Both the position numbers and the translations under genes were made by a program. A stretch of 64,000 nt of DNA. Source: Tillus elongatus. Its lineage: Eukaryota > Arthropoda > Insecta > Coleoptera > Cleridae. Each line of letters begins with the position of its first letter. Position 1 is the stretch's first letter. Location: NCBI GenBank assembly GCA_964006375.1, contig OZ023265.1, forward strand, positions 158,085,618-158,149,617, read 5' to 3'. This document shows positions 1-12,059 of the stretch, in pieces. The notes below the pieces were generated by a model that ran no database searches, was not told the origin of the DNA, and worked only from the letters and a program-made list of their open reading frames with translations.

Positions 1-613
1 AAATGCATTAACGAATTTGTTCTACGAAAATTAGCTAAAAATTAGAGACCGTTATACCAGAAACCTAACTAAACCTACAGCGAAAGCATCAACTTAACTA
101 AACCGACAGCCAAAGCATCAGAGAAAGGGTGTATTTGAAATGAATTGTCTGTAAATATTTTAGTAAAATGAAGGTCAATGACGGTTGAAGCTGAAACTTA
201 AGGATTCGCAGAACACTTTTTTTGCATGATTTTCTTTTCACAATCCGTGTTTGTTTCACGTTCTTTGCCTAAACATTGCCAATTTTTGACGTTTCAGATC
301 GTGACTTTGACGTTTTGAGGAAAACTCTAAAATGTTCTCCTTTAACTGCCCATAACGTTTTCTCTTTAAACTTAGAGACCTAAATTTTGGCACAAGGTTC
401 ACTCCTTATAATGCAAACATGCATAGCAAATTTGGTTGCCCTTACTTTGTTATTTCCGGAAATATACATTTTTTAGAAAGAAAACAGAAAATTCTCCAGG
501 AAAACCTGAGCCGATTTTCCTGGATAACCAACTTATCCAAGCCACTTGGAAGAGGAAGGTACTTACCAAATTCGATCACGATCTGCCCATTATTTTTTGA
601 GTTATCGGCGTAA
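1..613 (+). repeat. TA-associated dispersed repeat, left module
   Basis: Copy of the commonest repeat in the window. The left module contains the words 'agaaagggt..atttgaaat', 'gtaaaatgaagg', 'ttttgacgttt', 'ggttgcccttactttg' and 'gagttatcgg', and then runs into (TA)n. The same order recurs at 2440-2838, 5703-6160 (reverse), 25260-25800, 26380-26673 and 44380-45015, and in degraded form at 12060-12310 and 13480-13700 (both reverse). No credible coding sequence is present. It is probably a non-autonomous transposon with an internal (TA)n that links this module to a right module. Confidence 0.75.
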
Positions 614-1206
<593 letters not shown>

Positions 1207-1897
1207 GCCCATTTTAAGAAAGAACTCAACGTTGCTATCAGCTTTTTACCAAAAATTTTGTACGAAAATTCCCTGAAGATAATAGAATTGCTAACCTGAA
1301 GTGCGATATTGAAATTTGTTGAACACTGTATATCAAAAATTCAACCAACCGTAGGTTTTGTTGGGTGTTGACTAATACTAAATGTGAGTATGTTAATTGT
1401 ATCATTTATTTCTCTACAAATACAATTTTAAATCAGAAATCCTTGACTGTAAGCAAATTTTATAGTAAAATCGACGTAGCCCTCGTAAAGTTATGTTATT
1501 TTAAACGTTTATTTTATGACTTATGTTGGTTCGCAGGGGGACTCTGTGTACATAAAAAACACAGCGTTATCATATTTAACCATGTCTCATATTACACAAT
1601 ATTTATTTAATTATGCCAAACTTTATGTTATCAAGAAAAATAAGTAGATAAAGAAAACTAGATAACAATACTCAAACATGGTTTATAAGATACCGACGAT
1701 GATAAGTTCAATTATTGTGTACAATGAAAAATTGATGGGAAATCTATAAAATTTTTGAAACAGAAACAAACACGATCTACTTTTGAAGGAATGTAAGATT
1801 AAAGACGGTGAAATTCTCAGAAATCTTTTTAATTCTATCAGTGTCCTAGATTTCACTGTTTCCTTTGAAAATACAGATAATGCACCGCTGGAGATAG

Positions 1898-2216
1898 TAA
1901 AAGTCTGGACGCAGCAAGTGTGTTATGGTAGTGAATTTTCATAAACATGTTTTTAATAGCAAATATGTGTGTTTTTTAAAGAAAACAGGCATTTTGGTTA
2001 CCAGCATAACATATATAGTTAAACAATGTGCCATGTTTAGTCAAAATAACTTTAGTGTTTGAAAATCAACAAAAATTTCCGAAAGTAAACTTAAACTGGT
2101 CTAGAAACAAACCGTTTCTTGGTCAACCTTATAGGTTAATAGCAAATTGAGCTTTTCAGGTATAAAGCATTTAATTAAAATTCGCTACCATAACGCACTT
2201 GCTGAGTCGAGAATTT
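1898..2216. mobile_element. MITE-like element with 'gcagcaagtg' terminal inverted repeats
   Basis: About 320 bp bounded by inverted repeats of roughly 40 bp: 'ctggacgcagcaagtg..gttatggtag' on the left and its reverse complement on the right. No ORF of note. The mirror copy is at 6329-6647. Relatives lie at 24780-25090 and 48885-49485, and single ends at 11495-11535, 27700-27745, 50448-50490, 50705-50745 and 58965-59020. It is probably a non-autonomous DNA transposon. Confidence 0.7.
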
Positions 2217-2439
2217 CTTTTCTTACAAACATGCATTATATGTCAATGGAAAATGCAATAACATAAGGCGTGTTCGACTAAAAAGAAAAGAAAATTTGTA
2301 TCACTAACGACTTATGGGCCAGCCTGTGATTGTAGAATTTTTTTTTTAAGATGTAGCTCAAGACACCCTATAATTAATATATACAACTTTTTTTATATCT
2401 TGTATAATAACGGATATATTGAGATTTATTGATTTTCTA

Positions 2440-3037
<598 letters not shown>

Positions 3038-3050
<13 letters not shown>

Positions 3051-3324
3051 ACCCAAATACTCTTCTCCGTATTACCACCGTCTACGATGAGCAACTTCCA
3101 CATAAGTATAAGCGTCCAAAGCTTATACTTACCCGATAACGCCTTCGCGGCAAAAATATAATGGAAACATTCAAACCCAAATGTCATTTTGTGAAATCTT
3201 TCCGACGAAGGTATGGATAAGGTCCGGTACTCCTAGGGAGGGGTTTTAGTGAGTACAGTTTCTAGCTATCCCACGTCACTACGGTGTCGTGAATGGGGTC
3301 TGCATGAGCATTTCCCCCTCCTGT
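3038..3324 (-). repeat. Dispersed repeat, approx. 290-bp unit
   Basis: Contains 'cctccctaggagtaccgga', 'tttgggtttgaatgtttcc' and 'aagtataagctttggacgc' in reverse orientation. The mirror copy is 5268-5554 (+), and a diverged copy (with short indels) is at 40750-41065 (+), so the unit also moves independently of the palindrome. No coding potential seen and no family recognised. Confidence 0.75.
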
Positions 3325-3357
3325 ATTAAAAAAAATATTTTCGCAGCAATTTGAATG

Positions 3358-3398
3358 CCGTACTGACGGGCTCTAATTAGAGCGAAACCGGTCTACGG
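3358..3398 (+). ncRNA. Hammerhead-ribozyme-like motif (lineage A, copy 1)
   Basis: Helix I CCGTA/TACGG (3358-3362, 3394-3398) is perfect. The first core box reads CTGACGG, where the consensus is CTGANGA, so the last core A is G. Helix II is GCTCT-AATT-AGAGC, followed by GAAA, helix III CC/GG without a loop, and GTC before the expected cleavage point after 3393. Fold and order match a type I hammerhead with minimal helix III, but the core substitution should weaken cleavage. Confidence 0.7.
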
Positions 3399-3549
3399 TT
3401 CGAATTGTTGTGAGAATGCATCTAGTCTTATATTCATATCTTTGTTGAAAAATTCTACGACTTTATTTAAAATGTTTTCATTGATTTCAGCTGGTATATT
3501 GAAAATTTTTAATATTTTTTCTCTTATTGTGTTGTTCAAATACTTCAAG

Positions 3550-3942
3550 TCATTTCACTAATTTTTTGTTTTCTTCAGATATACATTTTAGCTGGGTTTC
3601 TTGCTTTTTTAACCTTTCCTCCGTCTCAAATAAAGCTTTCTTCATGGCAGAAGATGCGATTTCTTTCATGAGCGTGTATTTTTCTTTTAGAGTTTTCGAC
3701 ACAGAACCCTCAACCAATTCTTTAATTTGTTCTAATTGACGTTTCGTAGAGGCCATTCTTGTAGATAACACACCCATAGACACTACTTTGCTTCTGGAAC
3801 ACTTGTGCATAATACACTTCAATACTAGTAACTTTATTGATTTTGTTTTTGCAAAAATTGCATGAACGATCGCAACACGTGCACTCTCTAGCCTTTCATT
3901 CGCACGTAAATTGAGAAATAAATTTAAATGCTTCTTCGCCAT
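3550..3942 (-). pseudogene. ORF1-like coiled-coil fragment (left-arm mirror copy)
   Basis: Identical in translation to 4650-5042 and lies at the mirrored position of the large palindrome. See that entry for the protein. Like its twin, it ends at an in-frame TGA beyond which similarity to LINE ORF1 proteins seems to continue, so it is a decayed fragment. Confidence 0.55.
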
Positions 3943-4057
3943 TTTAGTGAATTTTCTTAAAAAAAGCACTAATGTGGAAATCCCGGCTTTTGAATAATTT
4001 TTTTTTCAAATGAGCGCTAATTAGGCCCCCTAGAACACATATCCGGGGTCAATTTGA

Positions 4058-4060
<3 letters not shown>

Positions 4061-4124
<64 letters not shown>
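4061..4124. repeat. (TA)n microsatellite
   Basis: 64 bp of TA between the right module of the TA-associated repeat and the single-copy 95-bp unit of the palindrome loop (4126-4221). Confidence 0.95.
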
Positions 4125-4127
<3 letters not shown>

Positions 4128-4218
4128 AGAAAGGTTTAAGGGCAAAGCCGCAAGGAGACAACCGCAAACCTTTTTCCTTGTATAGTACAGAAATGCCGTG
4201 TTATCAATCCTTTTATAG

Positions 4219-4534
<316 letters not shown>

Positions 4535-4649
4535 TCAAATTGACCCCGGATATGTGTTCTAGGGGGCCTAATTAGCGCTCATTTGAAAAAAAAATTATTC
4601 AAAAGCCGGGATTTCCACATTAGTGCTTTTTTTAAGAAAATTCACTAAA

Positions 4650-5042
4650 ATGGCGAAGAAGCATTTAAATTTATTTCTCAATTTACGTGCGAATGAAAGG
4701 CTAGAGAGTGCACGTGTTGCGATCGTTCATGCAATTTTTGCAAAAACAAAATCAATAAAGTTACTAGTATTGAAGTGTATTATGCACAAGTGTTCCAGAA
4801 GCAAAGTAGTGTCTATGGGTGTGTTATCTACAAGAATGGCCTCTACGAAACGTCAATTAGAACAAATTAAAGAATTGGTTGAGGGTTCTGTGTCGAAAAC
4901 TCTAAAAGAAAAATACACGCTCATGAAAGAAATCGCATCTTCTGCCATGAAGAAAGCTTTATTTGAGACGGAGGAAAGGTTAAAAAAGCAAGAAACCCAG
5001 CTAAAATGTATATCTGAAGAAAACAAAAAATTAGTGAAATGA
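4650..5042 (+). pseudogene. ORF1-like coiled-coil protein fragment
   Basis: The frame starts at ATG 4650 in a good context (aaaATGG); an upstream GTG at 4623 is part of the preceding repeat. The 130-residue product has a basic N-terminus (MAKKHLNLF..LRANERLESAR) and a long charged heptad-like stretch (about residues 70-128, ..KRQLEQIKELVEG.., ..EERLKKQETQLK..) typical of a coiled coil. After the TGA at 5040 the sequence reads LEVFEQHNKRKN, and then in another frame IFNIPAEINENILNKV. This resembles the coiled-coil to RRM transition of LINE ORF1 proteins. I therefore read it as a decayed ORF1-type fragment with one stop and one frameshift. A hammerhead-like motif on the opposite strand follows at 5194. 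Assignment is by resemblance only. Confidence 0.5.
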
Positions 5043-5193
5043 CTTGAAGTATTTGAACAACACAATAAGAGAAAAAATATTAAAAATTTTCAATATACCA
5101 GCTGAAATCAATGAAAACATTTTAAATAAAGTCGTAGAATTTTTCAACAAAGATATGAATATAAGACTAGATGCATTCTCACAACAATTCGAA

Positions 5194-5234
5194 CCGTAGA
5201 CCGGTTTCGCTCTAATTAGAGCCCGTCAGTACGG
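5194..5234 (-). ncRNA. Hammerhead-ribozyme-like motif (lineage A, copy 2)
   Basis: Mirror of 3358-3398 in the right arm of the palindrome, with the same CTGACGG first box, GAAA second box, perfect helices I and II and GTC cleavage triplet. The sequence just outside, 'gatgcattctcac', also follows lineage-A motifs near 59970 and 60280, so the ribozyme belongs to a larger repeat. Confidence 0.7.
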
Positions 5235-5267
5235 CATTCAAATTGCTGCGAAAATATTTTTTTTAAT

Positions 5268-5554
5268 ACAGGAGGGGGAAATGCTCATGCAGACCCCATT
5301 CACGACACCGTAGTGACGTGGGATAGCTAGAAACTGTACTCACTAAAACCCCTCCCTAGGAGTACCGGACCTTATCCATACCTTCGTCGGAAAGATTTCA
5401 CAAAATGACATTTGGGTTTGAATGTTTCCATTATATTTTTGCCGCGAAGGCGTTATCGGGTAAGTATAAGCTTTGGACGCTTATACTTATGTGGAAGTTG
5501 CTCATCGTAGTCGGTGGTAATACGGAGAAGAGTATTTGGGTGAGAAGCGGCTAA
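5268..5554 (+). repeat. Dispersed repeat, approx. 290-bp unit
   Basis: Mirror of 3038-3324 and homologous to 40750-41065. It sits between the hammerhead motif and a right-module fragment of the TA-associated repeat. Confidence 0.75.
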
Positions 5555-5622
5555 TTTGGCCCCCTAGAATACATATCCGGGGTCAGTTTCGATTTTTATA
5601 TGTTTATGTATATATAGATATA

Positions 5623-5708
<86 letters not shown>

Positions 5709-6160
5709 CTCCGGAAATAACAAAGTAAGGGCAACCAAATTTGTTACATCGCTAAAGGTAAATTACCTACCAAAATTTAGCTTTGTAGGTCAAAAGACAA
5801 AAACTTATAGGCATTTAAAGAAAATAAATTGGCGTTTTCCTTGAAACGTCAAAGTCGCGATTTAAAACGTCAAAATTGGCAACATTTAGGCAAATAACTT
5901 GAATATAATACGGGCTATGGACAAAAAATGTCTCAAGAAGAATGTTTTACAAACCTTGAAGTCTTAGTTTCAACTGTCATTGTCCTTCATTTTACTAAAA
6001 TGTTTCAAGAAAATTTATTTCAAATAGACCCTTTCTCTGATACTTGGCAGTAGTCTTAGCTATAGAGTTTATCGTTTAATGATATATATTTTTTGTCGAA
6101 TTTTCGTAGAAAATCAATAAATCTCAATATATCCGTTATTATACAAGATATAAAAAAAGT
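5540..6160 (-). repeat. TA-associated repeat, right-arm copy
   Basis: Mirror of the 2440-3050 copy. The (TA)n is at 5607-5702, shorter than the left-arm array, with an internal 'tatagatatatctata' variation kept in both arms. Confidence 0.75.
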
Positions 6161-6328
6161 TGTATATATTAATTATAGGGTGTCTTGAGCTACATCTTAA
6201 AAAAAAATTCTACAATCACAGGCTGGCCCATAAGTCGTTAGTGATACAAATTTTCTTTTCTTTTTAGTCGAACACGCCTTATGTTATTGCATTTTCCATT
6301 GACATATAATGCATGTTTGTAAGAAAAG

Positions 6329-6647
6329 AAATTCTCGACTCAGCAAGTGCGTTATGGTAGCGAATTTTGATTAAATGCTTTATACCTGAAAAGCTCAATT
6401 TGCTATTAACCTATAAGGTTGACCAAGAAACGGTTTGTTTCTAGACCAGTTTAAGTTTACTTTCGGAAATTTTTGTTGATTTTCAAACACTAAAGTTATT
6501 TTGACTAAACATGGCACATTGTTTAACTATATATGTTATGCTGGTAACCAAAATGCCTGTTTTCTTTAAAAAACACACATATTTGCTATTAAAAACATGT
6601 TTATGAAAATTCACTACCATAACACACTTGCTGCGTCCAGACTTTTA
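6329..6647. mobile_element. MITE-like element, right-arm copy
   Basis: Mirror of 1898-2216, with the same 40-bp 'gcagcaagtg' terminal inverted repeats. Confidence 0.7.
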
Positions 6648-7388
6648 CTATCTCCAGCGGTGCATTATCTGTATTTTCAAAGGAAACAGTGAAATCTAGG
6701 ACACTGATAGAATTAAAAAGATTTCTGAGAATTTCACCGTCTTTAATCTTACATTCCTTCAAAAGTAGATCGTGTTTGTTTCTGTTTCAAAAATTTTATA
6801 GATTTCCCATCAATTTTTCATTGTACACAATAATTGAACTTATCATCGTCGGTATCTTATAAACCATGTTTGAGTATTGTTATCTAGTTTTCTTTATCTA
6901 CTTATTTTTCTTGATAACATAAAGTTTGGCATAATTAAATAAATATTGTGTAATATGAGACATGGTTAAATATGATAACGCTGTGTTTTTTATGTACACA
7001 GAGTCCCCCTGCGAACCAACATAAGTCATAAAATAAACGTTTAAAATAACATAACTTTACGAGGGCTACGTCGATTTTACTATAAAATTTGCTTACAGTC
7101 AAGGATTTCTGATTTAAAATTGTATTTGTAGAGAAATAAATGATACAATTAACATACTCACATTTAGTATTAGTCAACACCCAACAAAACCTACGGTTGG
7201 TTGAATTTTTGATATACAGTGTTCAACAAATTTCAATATCGCACTTCAGGTTAGCAATTCTATTATCTTCAGGGAATTTTCGTACAAAATTTTTGGTAAA
7301 AAGCTGATAGCAACGTTGAGTTCTTTCTTAAAATGGGCGCGAAGTAGGCTTCCTAGCACCCACATTAGGAGTCAGTTAAAGTTTTGTG

Positions 7389-7389
<1 letters not shown>

Positions 7390-7466
<77 letters not shown>
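7390..7466. repeat. (TA)n microsatellite
   Basis: 77 bp of TA between a right-module remnant (7337-7389) and the terminal repeat of a DD41D transposon that starts 'agggtggcgcattg'. Confidence 0.95.
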
Positions 7467-7471
<5 letters not shown>

Positions 7472-7590
7472 GGCGCATTGAAAACGAAACAGAGCGATTT
7501 CCGTCCAGAGAATTTTTTTTTTAGAAACGCTGAAACACGTCAATTGTAATATTAAGGGGGACATGTTTAGACATAAAACTCAACTTCCTG
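7466..7590 (+). mobile_element. Solo terminal fragment of DD41D transposon family 1
   Basis: Matches the outer end of the element at 62362 (agggtggcgcattgaaaa, then 'agaaacgctgaaacacgtc' and 'acataaaactcaactt'). Similarity stops near 7585. No transposase follows, so this is an isolated end, again directly abutting (TA)n. Confidence 0.75.
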
Positions 7591-7719
7591 TGGTTCATGC
7601 GTTGAGGGTGACTGTATGCGTGCAGAAGGGGAAGAAGAACGCGCAGGACGAAGAGTGTTTCTGCCCCCTCACCCAAAAACACGGGGGATATCCTTCCGCT
7701 TGTACAGGCATACAACCAC

Positions 7720-8010
7720 CTTCAAAGCATAAAGCACAAGAAAAATTTCTTGTGAACAACCCCCAAGAAAGTGACGGGACCTAGGACGAATATGCGTGTT
7801 GCGCGGGGTAGACAGATTTTAAAGGAGGTATTGCTACAAAATGTGAGAAACGCATATTTTCAAAGTCCGACTAAGTGGTGTTTTTAGCATTTTCCGCTCA
7901 TATTTCCTCCCCGCCCAGCACACCTATACATTCTTGATCCCTTAACTTTCTTGGTGGTTGTTTGCAACAAATTTGTCTTGTGGCTTGTGCAGCCAAGAGT
8001 AGTTCTAAGC
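7720..8010. mobile_element. MITE-like element with 'cccccaagaaagt' inverted repeats
   Basis: Inverted ends of about 80 bp: 'caacccccaagaaagtgacg..cggggtag' against the reverse complement of 'ccccgcccagc..aactttcttgg'. The same structure is at 49845-50170, and one half is at 56380-56530. No ORF. Confidence 0.7.
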
Positions 8011-8129
8011 TTGTCTCTAAAAAAAAATATTGTTTGTAGTTGTCCGTTGTCTATGTCTTTTTCAGAGAATATAGAATACAACACTAAATTAAATAGGTTC
8101 ACTTTTTTTACATTACATATATAAGCACA

Positions 8130-8284
<155 letters not shown>

Positions 8285-8880
8285 ACGGGGGGAGATGGGC
8301 TTAATTACCATTGTGGCAACAGTTAAAAAGTAGAGAAGTCATTTAAAGCGCGTTAAGAGTCCTAAACCTGATCTCGTCATCATGTCGCAGTAGTATTCTG
8401 ATCTTAAAAAAATATTTCTAACTGTATGCAACCAAAAATTAGTAAAATACCTTTATAAAATCCAATAAAAACAACAGTTTAATAATTTGTTAAAAGGTTT
8501 TGAAATGTAATGAAACGTCAAGCTCACTGTACCGCAGCATTGGCATAATATTATTATGTTGCGACTATACCATCTCTATCTTGACATTTCTATGCGAAAT
8601 TGTATTATGTACATGTATAATACGATGTATAATTTATTTGCAAATAATATATTACTATAGTACTCACTCCATGTCGCATGCGCGTGATAGTGCAAAAAGA
8701 GGTAGCCGCATTATCATCTCTCTAGTAAATGTCACCTAAATTTGAGGCTAAATATCCAATTTCTTGATGAATGATGATGATCTCCAGCAAGGACGCACGA
8801 ACGTTATTAGACTGCGTTGATGGATTCGTGCTAGAGCTCAGCTATCAATTGTCTATTGTCAATATCAAATTAGAATTTGG
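8285..8880 (+). repeat. Dispersed repeat shared with 55525-56250
   Basis: Reverse-complement similarity to 55525-56250 over about 600 bp, including 'gcataatattattatg', 'actatagtactcactcc' and 'gagctcagct'. The 3' part (about 8786-8880) is one half of a small inverted repeat that is complete at 55525-55720. No protein is supported. Confidence 0.75.
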
Positions 8881-8884
8881 GTTA

Positions 8885-9064
<180 letters not shown>

Positions 9065-9119
9065 GGATATAAACTTGTCTTACCATCGATACCTCTCTAT
9101 AATGAAAATTCACTAAAAA

Positions 9120-9785
9120 ATATGGTTAAAGATCCCTGTTGGTCCCAAACGACGACGCTTATGAAGTATTTAAAATTTACTTTAAACGATTAGCTATACC
9201 AACATAAATTTTCGTGTCAAGTTTTATTGGGTGAACGCATTCTAAAGATACTTGGAAAAGCTTGATGTTGAAGCGCCATCTTGAAAGAGCTTTAGCTTTT
9301 TTGGGAAGCATTTTGAAATGAGACGATTTACGTCAAATCGTCATCAAAATATCCCTGAAATCTGCTGTTTTCGCTTGTCGGCTTATTTTCTAAACAGCCT
9401 ATATATACTAGGTGTCCCAGTTTTGCTGTCCCAACCGGATATTTCCGCTGAATTGATGGTTTTAGATTTGAAAATTTGGCTATAGCACATATGCTTGGAG
9501 ATCTTGAAAAACAACTAGAAAACAAAATGGGGGAACTTCCAAATGAACAGGAAGTGACAACTTTTGATATTTTAATGACACCTGTATATTCTTTCAAAAA
9601 GTTGGGATTTATGCCGAATGATCTTTACAATAATGTATAAGTCATGTTTCAATTTCATAATGGCTTAAGATTAGACTTTTTGAAAATGATCACATATGGA
9701 TTCATCATTTTATTTAAAAATTATTAAGCCACTAAACGCTATAAGCACACTTGGAAAACCCAAACCACCACAACATATTTTAAAA
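9120..9785. other. No gene recognised
   Basis: AT-rich sequence with a short 'ctaggtgtcccagttttgct' stretch near 9410, typical of insect MITE ends. The small open frames lack splice context or recognisable motifs. Confidence 0.5.
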
Positions 9786-9789
9786 ACCT

Positions 9790-9827
9790 GACGATCGTTT
9801 TACTACCCATGTTAGCATCATCAGTGG
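9790..9827 (-). ncRNA. Degenerate hammerhead-like motif (lineage D)
   Basis: Reads CTGATGA, an extra T, helix II GCTA/TAGT, then AAAA where GAAA is expected, CGATCG and TC. Helix I is poor (A:A next to the core). The order is right but the conserved G of the second box is lost. Probably a decayed ribozyme. Confidence 0.4.
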
Positions 9828-10077
9828 ATGAATAATTCTGAATATCTTATATCCACAACTATATTTATATTATTTTACAGGTAGTCGGTCACTAACGACT
9901 TAGGGAGGTTCAACCACACCAAAATTAACATATTTCGTTTGGCGAATATATATTTATTCTTTTCTTATCTATCGGACGTGCTTTTGCCGGTATTTATTTT
10001 ACAAAGCAATCTATCAGGGGACCGCTCATAGGCGGTAGATCCAGATTCATACATGTTTTTATTATTACTATATTTAG

Positions 10078-10078
<1 letters not shown>

Positions 10079-10153
<75 letters not shown>
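10079..10153. repeat. (TA)n microsatellite
   Basis: 75 bp of TA abutting the left terminal repeat of the element at 10155-10757. Confidence 0.95.
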
Positions 10154-10154
<1 letters not shown>

Positions 10155-10156
<2 letters not shown>

Positions 10157-10757
10157 TGTATACTTCTAAGGGCAATTACGACCAAAAAACGAGGGCTATA
10201 TTTTAAAGAAAGTCACTCTGTACTAAGACTCGATATATTTCGCTAGGAGTTCCCAGCATCTTCAGGAGCACTAAAAATGAACAAAAATCAGCACAAACAT
10301 CTAGATTATGCATTAAAAAACACTTACAGCACTGTAACTAATTGTAAAAGCAAGGCCTAAACATTGAAAACAGGGTAATTCTGCCACAAAGACATGCTTA
10401 AAAAACAACAATGCAAAAACATCCTTACATTACATGTAAACTTACGCGAACATTTCTACTTTCAAAACATTCAAAGCTAGTCATGAAAAAATATAAAAAG
10501 TTGTCATTAATGTTAAAAAACTAAAAAAGCTTTGAAAAATTCGCGTGTAACAAAATGGACACCTAACCCCATTTTTTCACGTTAGGATTGTCGACCAAAA
10601 ATATAAATGACAGTTGAAGACCTCAATGATCATAGACTATTTTGTTTCTCTATTGATGAATTATGTGACAAGTCTTCTCATTTTAAGTTAAAGTTACAGT
10701 TAAAATATAGCCCTCGTTTTTTGGTCGTAATTGACCTTAAAAGTATACAAATTTTAG
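10155..10757. mobile_element. Inverted-repeat element carrying a hammerhead motif
   Basis: Both ends share about 50 bp in inverted orientation ('gtatacttctaagggcaatt', then 'aaaaaacgagggctatattt'). The roughly 600-bp interior has no ORF but holds a hammerhead-like motif just inside the left end. Opposed ends with a ribozyme suggest a rearranged Penelope-like or other non-autonomous retroelement; the family is not proven. Confidence 0.6.
10228..10269 (-). ncRNA. Hammerhead-ribozyme motif (lineage C)
   Basis: Helix I GCTC/GAGT (one G:U), first box CTGAAGA followed by an extra T, helix II GCTGGG-AACT-CCTAGC (six pairs with one G:U), GAAA, helix III TA/TA without a loop, and cleavage triplet ATC. 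All core residues are present. The extra T after the first box also occurs in lineages B, D and E. Helix III is so short that an active fold would need a dimer, as reported for Penelope-like hammerheads. Confidence 0.65.
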
Positions 10758-10794
10758 CACGCTAACGTGTAACGACTGTTACTCCTCCCTTCAA

Positions 10795-10797
<3 letters not shown>

Positions 10798-10882
<85 letters not shown>
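10798..10882. repeat. (TA)n microsatellite
   Basis: 85 bp of TA. No flanking module of the TA-associated repeat is recognisable. Confidence 0.95.
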
Positions 10883-10884
<2 letters not shown>

Positions 10885-11201
10885 TTTCGAAGGCGTTTAG
10901 AAGATAGTGGCTAAATCAATTACACAAACTAAGTCATTTACTCTCTCATTATGCTGATAAATGGTTACCATGATGATAATAATCAAGCTAAACAAACAAA
11001 ATACAGTGAAACCTTGTCACGTGTTTATTGATCACATTTCGTATTCATTGTTTTTCGCCATCCACGTGACAATCTCATCACGCTGAATTCAACGTAACAA
11101 TGTTTTAAACTGGTTATCTAACCACTCAATAGCAAAATCAGCAACATCAGTTTGAAGTTGAGATAATTAAATGTGTGTTGTTTATCTTGTCTTTATCACA
11201 G

Positions 11202-11363
11202 GAGGCTATGTTTGTCATAGCTCCTGAAGCGGACCGTTGGAACTTTATTAATCAAGTTATTGCGCTGTTCGATCAAACTGCTTTCCGATTAAGTCGTTTG
11301 GAAAATGAACTAGCAATTTATAGTACACATGCTAGAAATAGGAGCTTTAAGCTAGCATCCTGA
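11202..11363 (+). CDS. Possible terminal exon of an unrecognised host gene
   Basis: A pyrimidine-rich tract ending in cacag (AG at 11200-11201) precedes an open stretch of 53 codons and TGA 11361-11363, read in phase 0. The peptide begins EAMFVIAPEADRWNF and contains INQVIALFDQTAFRLSRL and ENELAIYSTHARN. This is a compact amphipathic segment with balanced composition, quite unlike the AT-driven open frames around it. It lies in a unique stretch with no identified repeat. I see no polyadenylation signal nearby and do not recognise the family, so the assignment as a real last exon is inference. Confidence 0.5.
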   Translation, partial: EAMFVIAPEADRWNFINQVIALFDQTAFRLSRLENELAIYSTHARNRSFKLAS

Positions 11364-11494
11364 CTAACGCTTCTGTAAATCACGTAATGGCTTTTAATTG
11401 TTTTAGTTGACAATAGAAAATTGAAACATAAGCATTGGGAGATGTTGTAACCCACTGCATCGAAGATTTAACAGCTCATATTTTGGAAAGTCGT

Positions 11495-11535
11495 CTGGAC
11501 ACAGCTAGTGTCTTAAGGTAGCGAGTTTTCATAAA
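11495..11535 (+). repeat. Isolated end of the 'gcagcaagtg' MITE family
   Basis: Reads 'cgtctggacacagctagtg' and 'gcgagttttcataaa', a diverged single terminal repeat of the element complete at 1898-2216. Confidence 0.5.
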
Positions 11536-11734
11536 AACGAGTCGAATCAAGAAAATTCCCACAAATCGAAAACTAAAGTTTAAAAGTGTACCTTAGAAAT
11601 AACAATATAGCTGGTTTGATGAAATTTGGTACAGCTGTTGAAGGCAGATCAATACTTTTATTTGTAACATAATTAAAAATTGTATTATACACCAAAACTC
11701 AAATCTCAAAGTTGAAAGAAAAAAATATTATAAG

Positions 11735-11860
11735 CAGGATCTTTAACACGGCATTTCTGTGTACTATACAAGGAGAAAGGTTAAGGGCAAGGCCGGAAGG
11801 AGACAACCGCATACACGTGTTTCAAGCTTATTAGCTATCATCAGTACGGTATAGCCAGGT
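11735..11860 (-). repeat. Repeat carrying hammerhead lineage B
   Basis: The part at 11740-11812 is related to the 95-bp unit of the palindrome loop (791-886, 4126-4221): 'acacggcatttctgt', 'ctatacaagga' and 'agacaaccgc' are shared. On the minus strand it lies directly downstream of the ribozyme at 11806-11850, so the palindrome copies look like the same repeat without its ribozyme. Confidence 0.6.
11806..11850 (-). ncRNA. Hammerhead ribozyme (lineage B)
   Basis: Helix I ACCGTA/TGCGGT (six pairs, one G:U), first box CTGATGA, helix II AGCT-AATA-AGCT (four Watson-Crick pairs, with U:U next to the core), second box GAAA, helix III CAC/GTG (three pairs with no loop), and cleavage triplet GTA, an allowed NUH site. 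All conserved core residues are present. The U:U in place of the usual G:C at the base of helix II is the only oddity. Confidence 0.72.
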
Positions 11861-12059
11861 GATAATGGGATGAAGAAGCAAAAATACACGGAATCACAAA
11901 TAGCATGACTCCTGGGCTCCGGATCCTCACGCAGATGATTTCTCTGCCAAGGTGGCGACTTTGGTTGTTGCCCTCTATGGATGTTAAAGGGTCCAAGACC
12001 AAAATATTTTGTATAGTTAAAAACATCTATTGAATATTACAGAGAAGGAATAGGTTGTG

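Noticed and set aside
3527..3739. 70-codon ORF antisense to the coiled-coil frame (and twin at 4853-5065)
   Set aside because: It is a shadow of the ORF1-like frame on the other strand.
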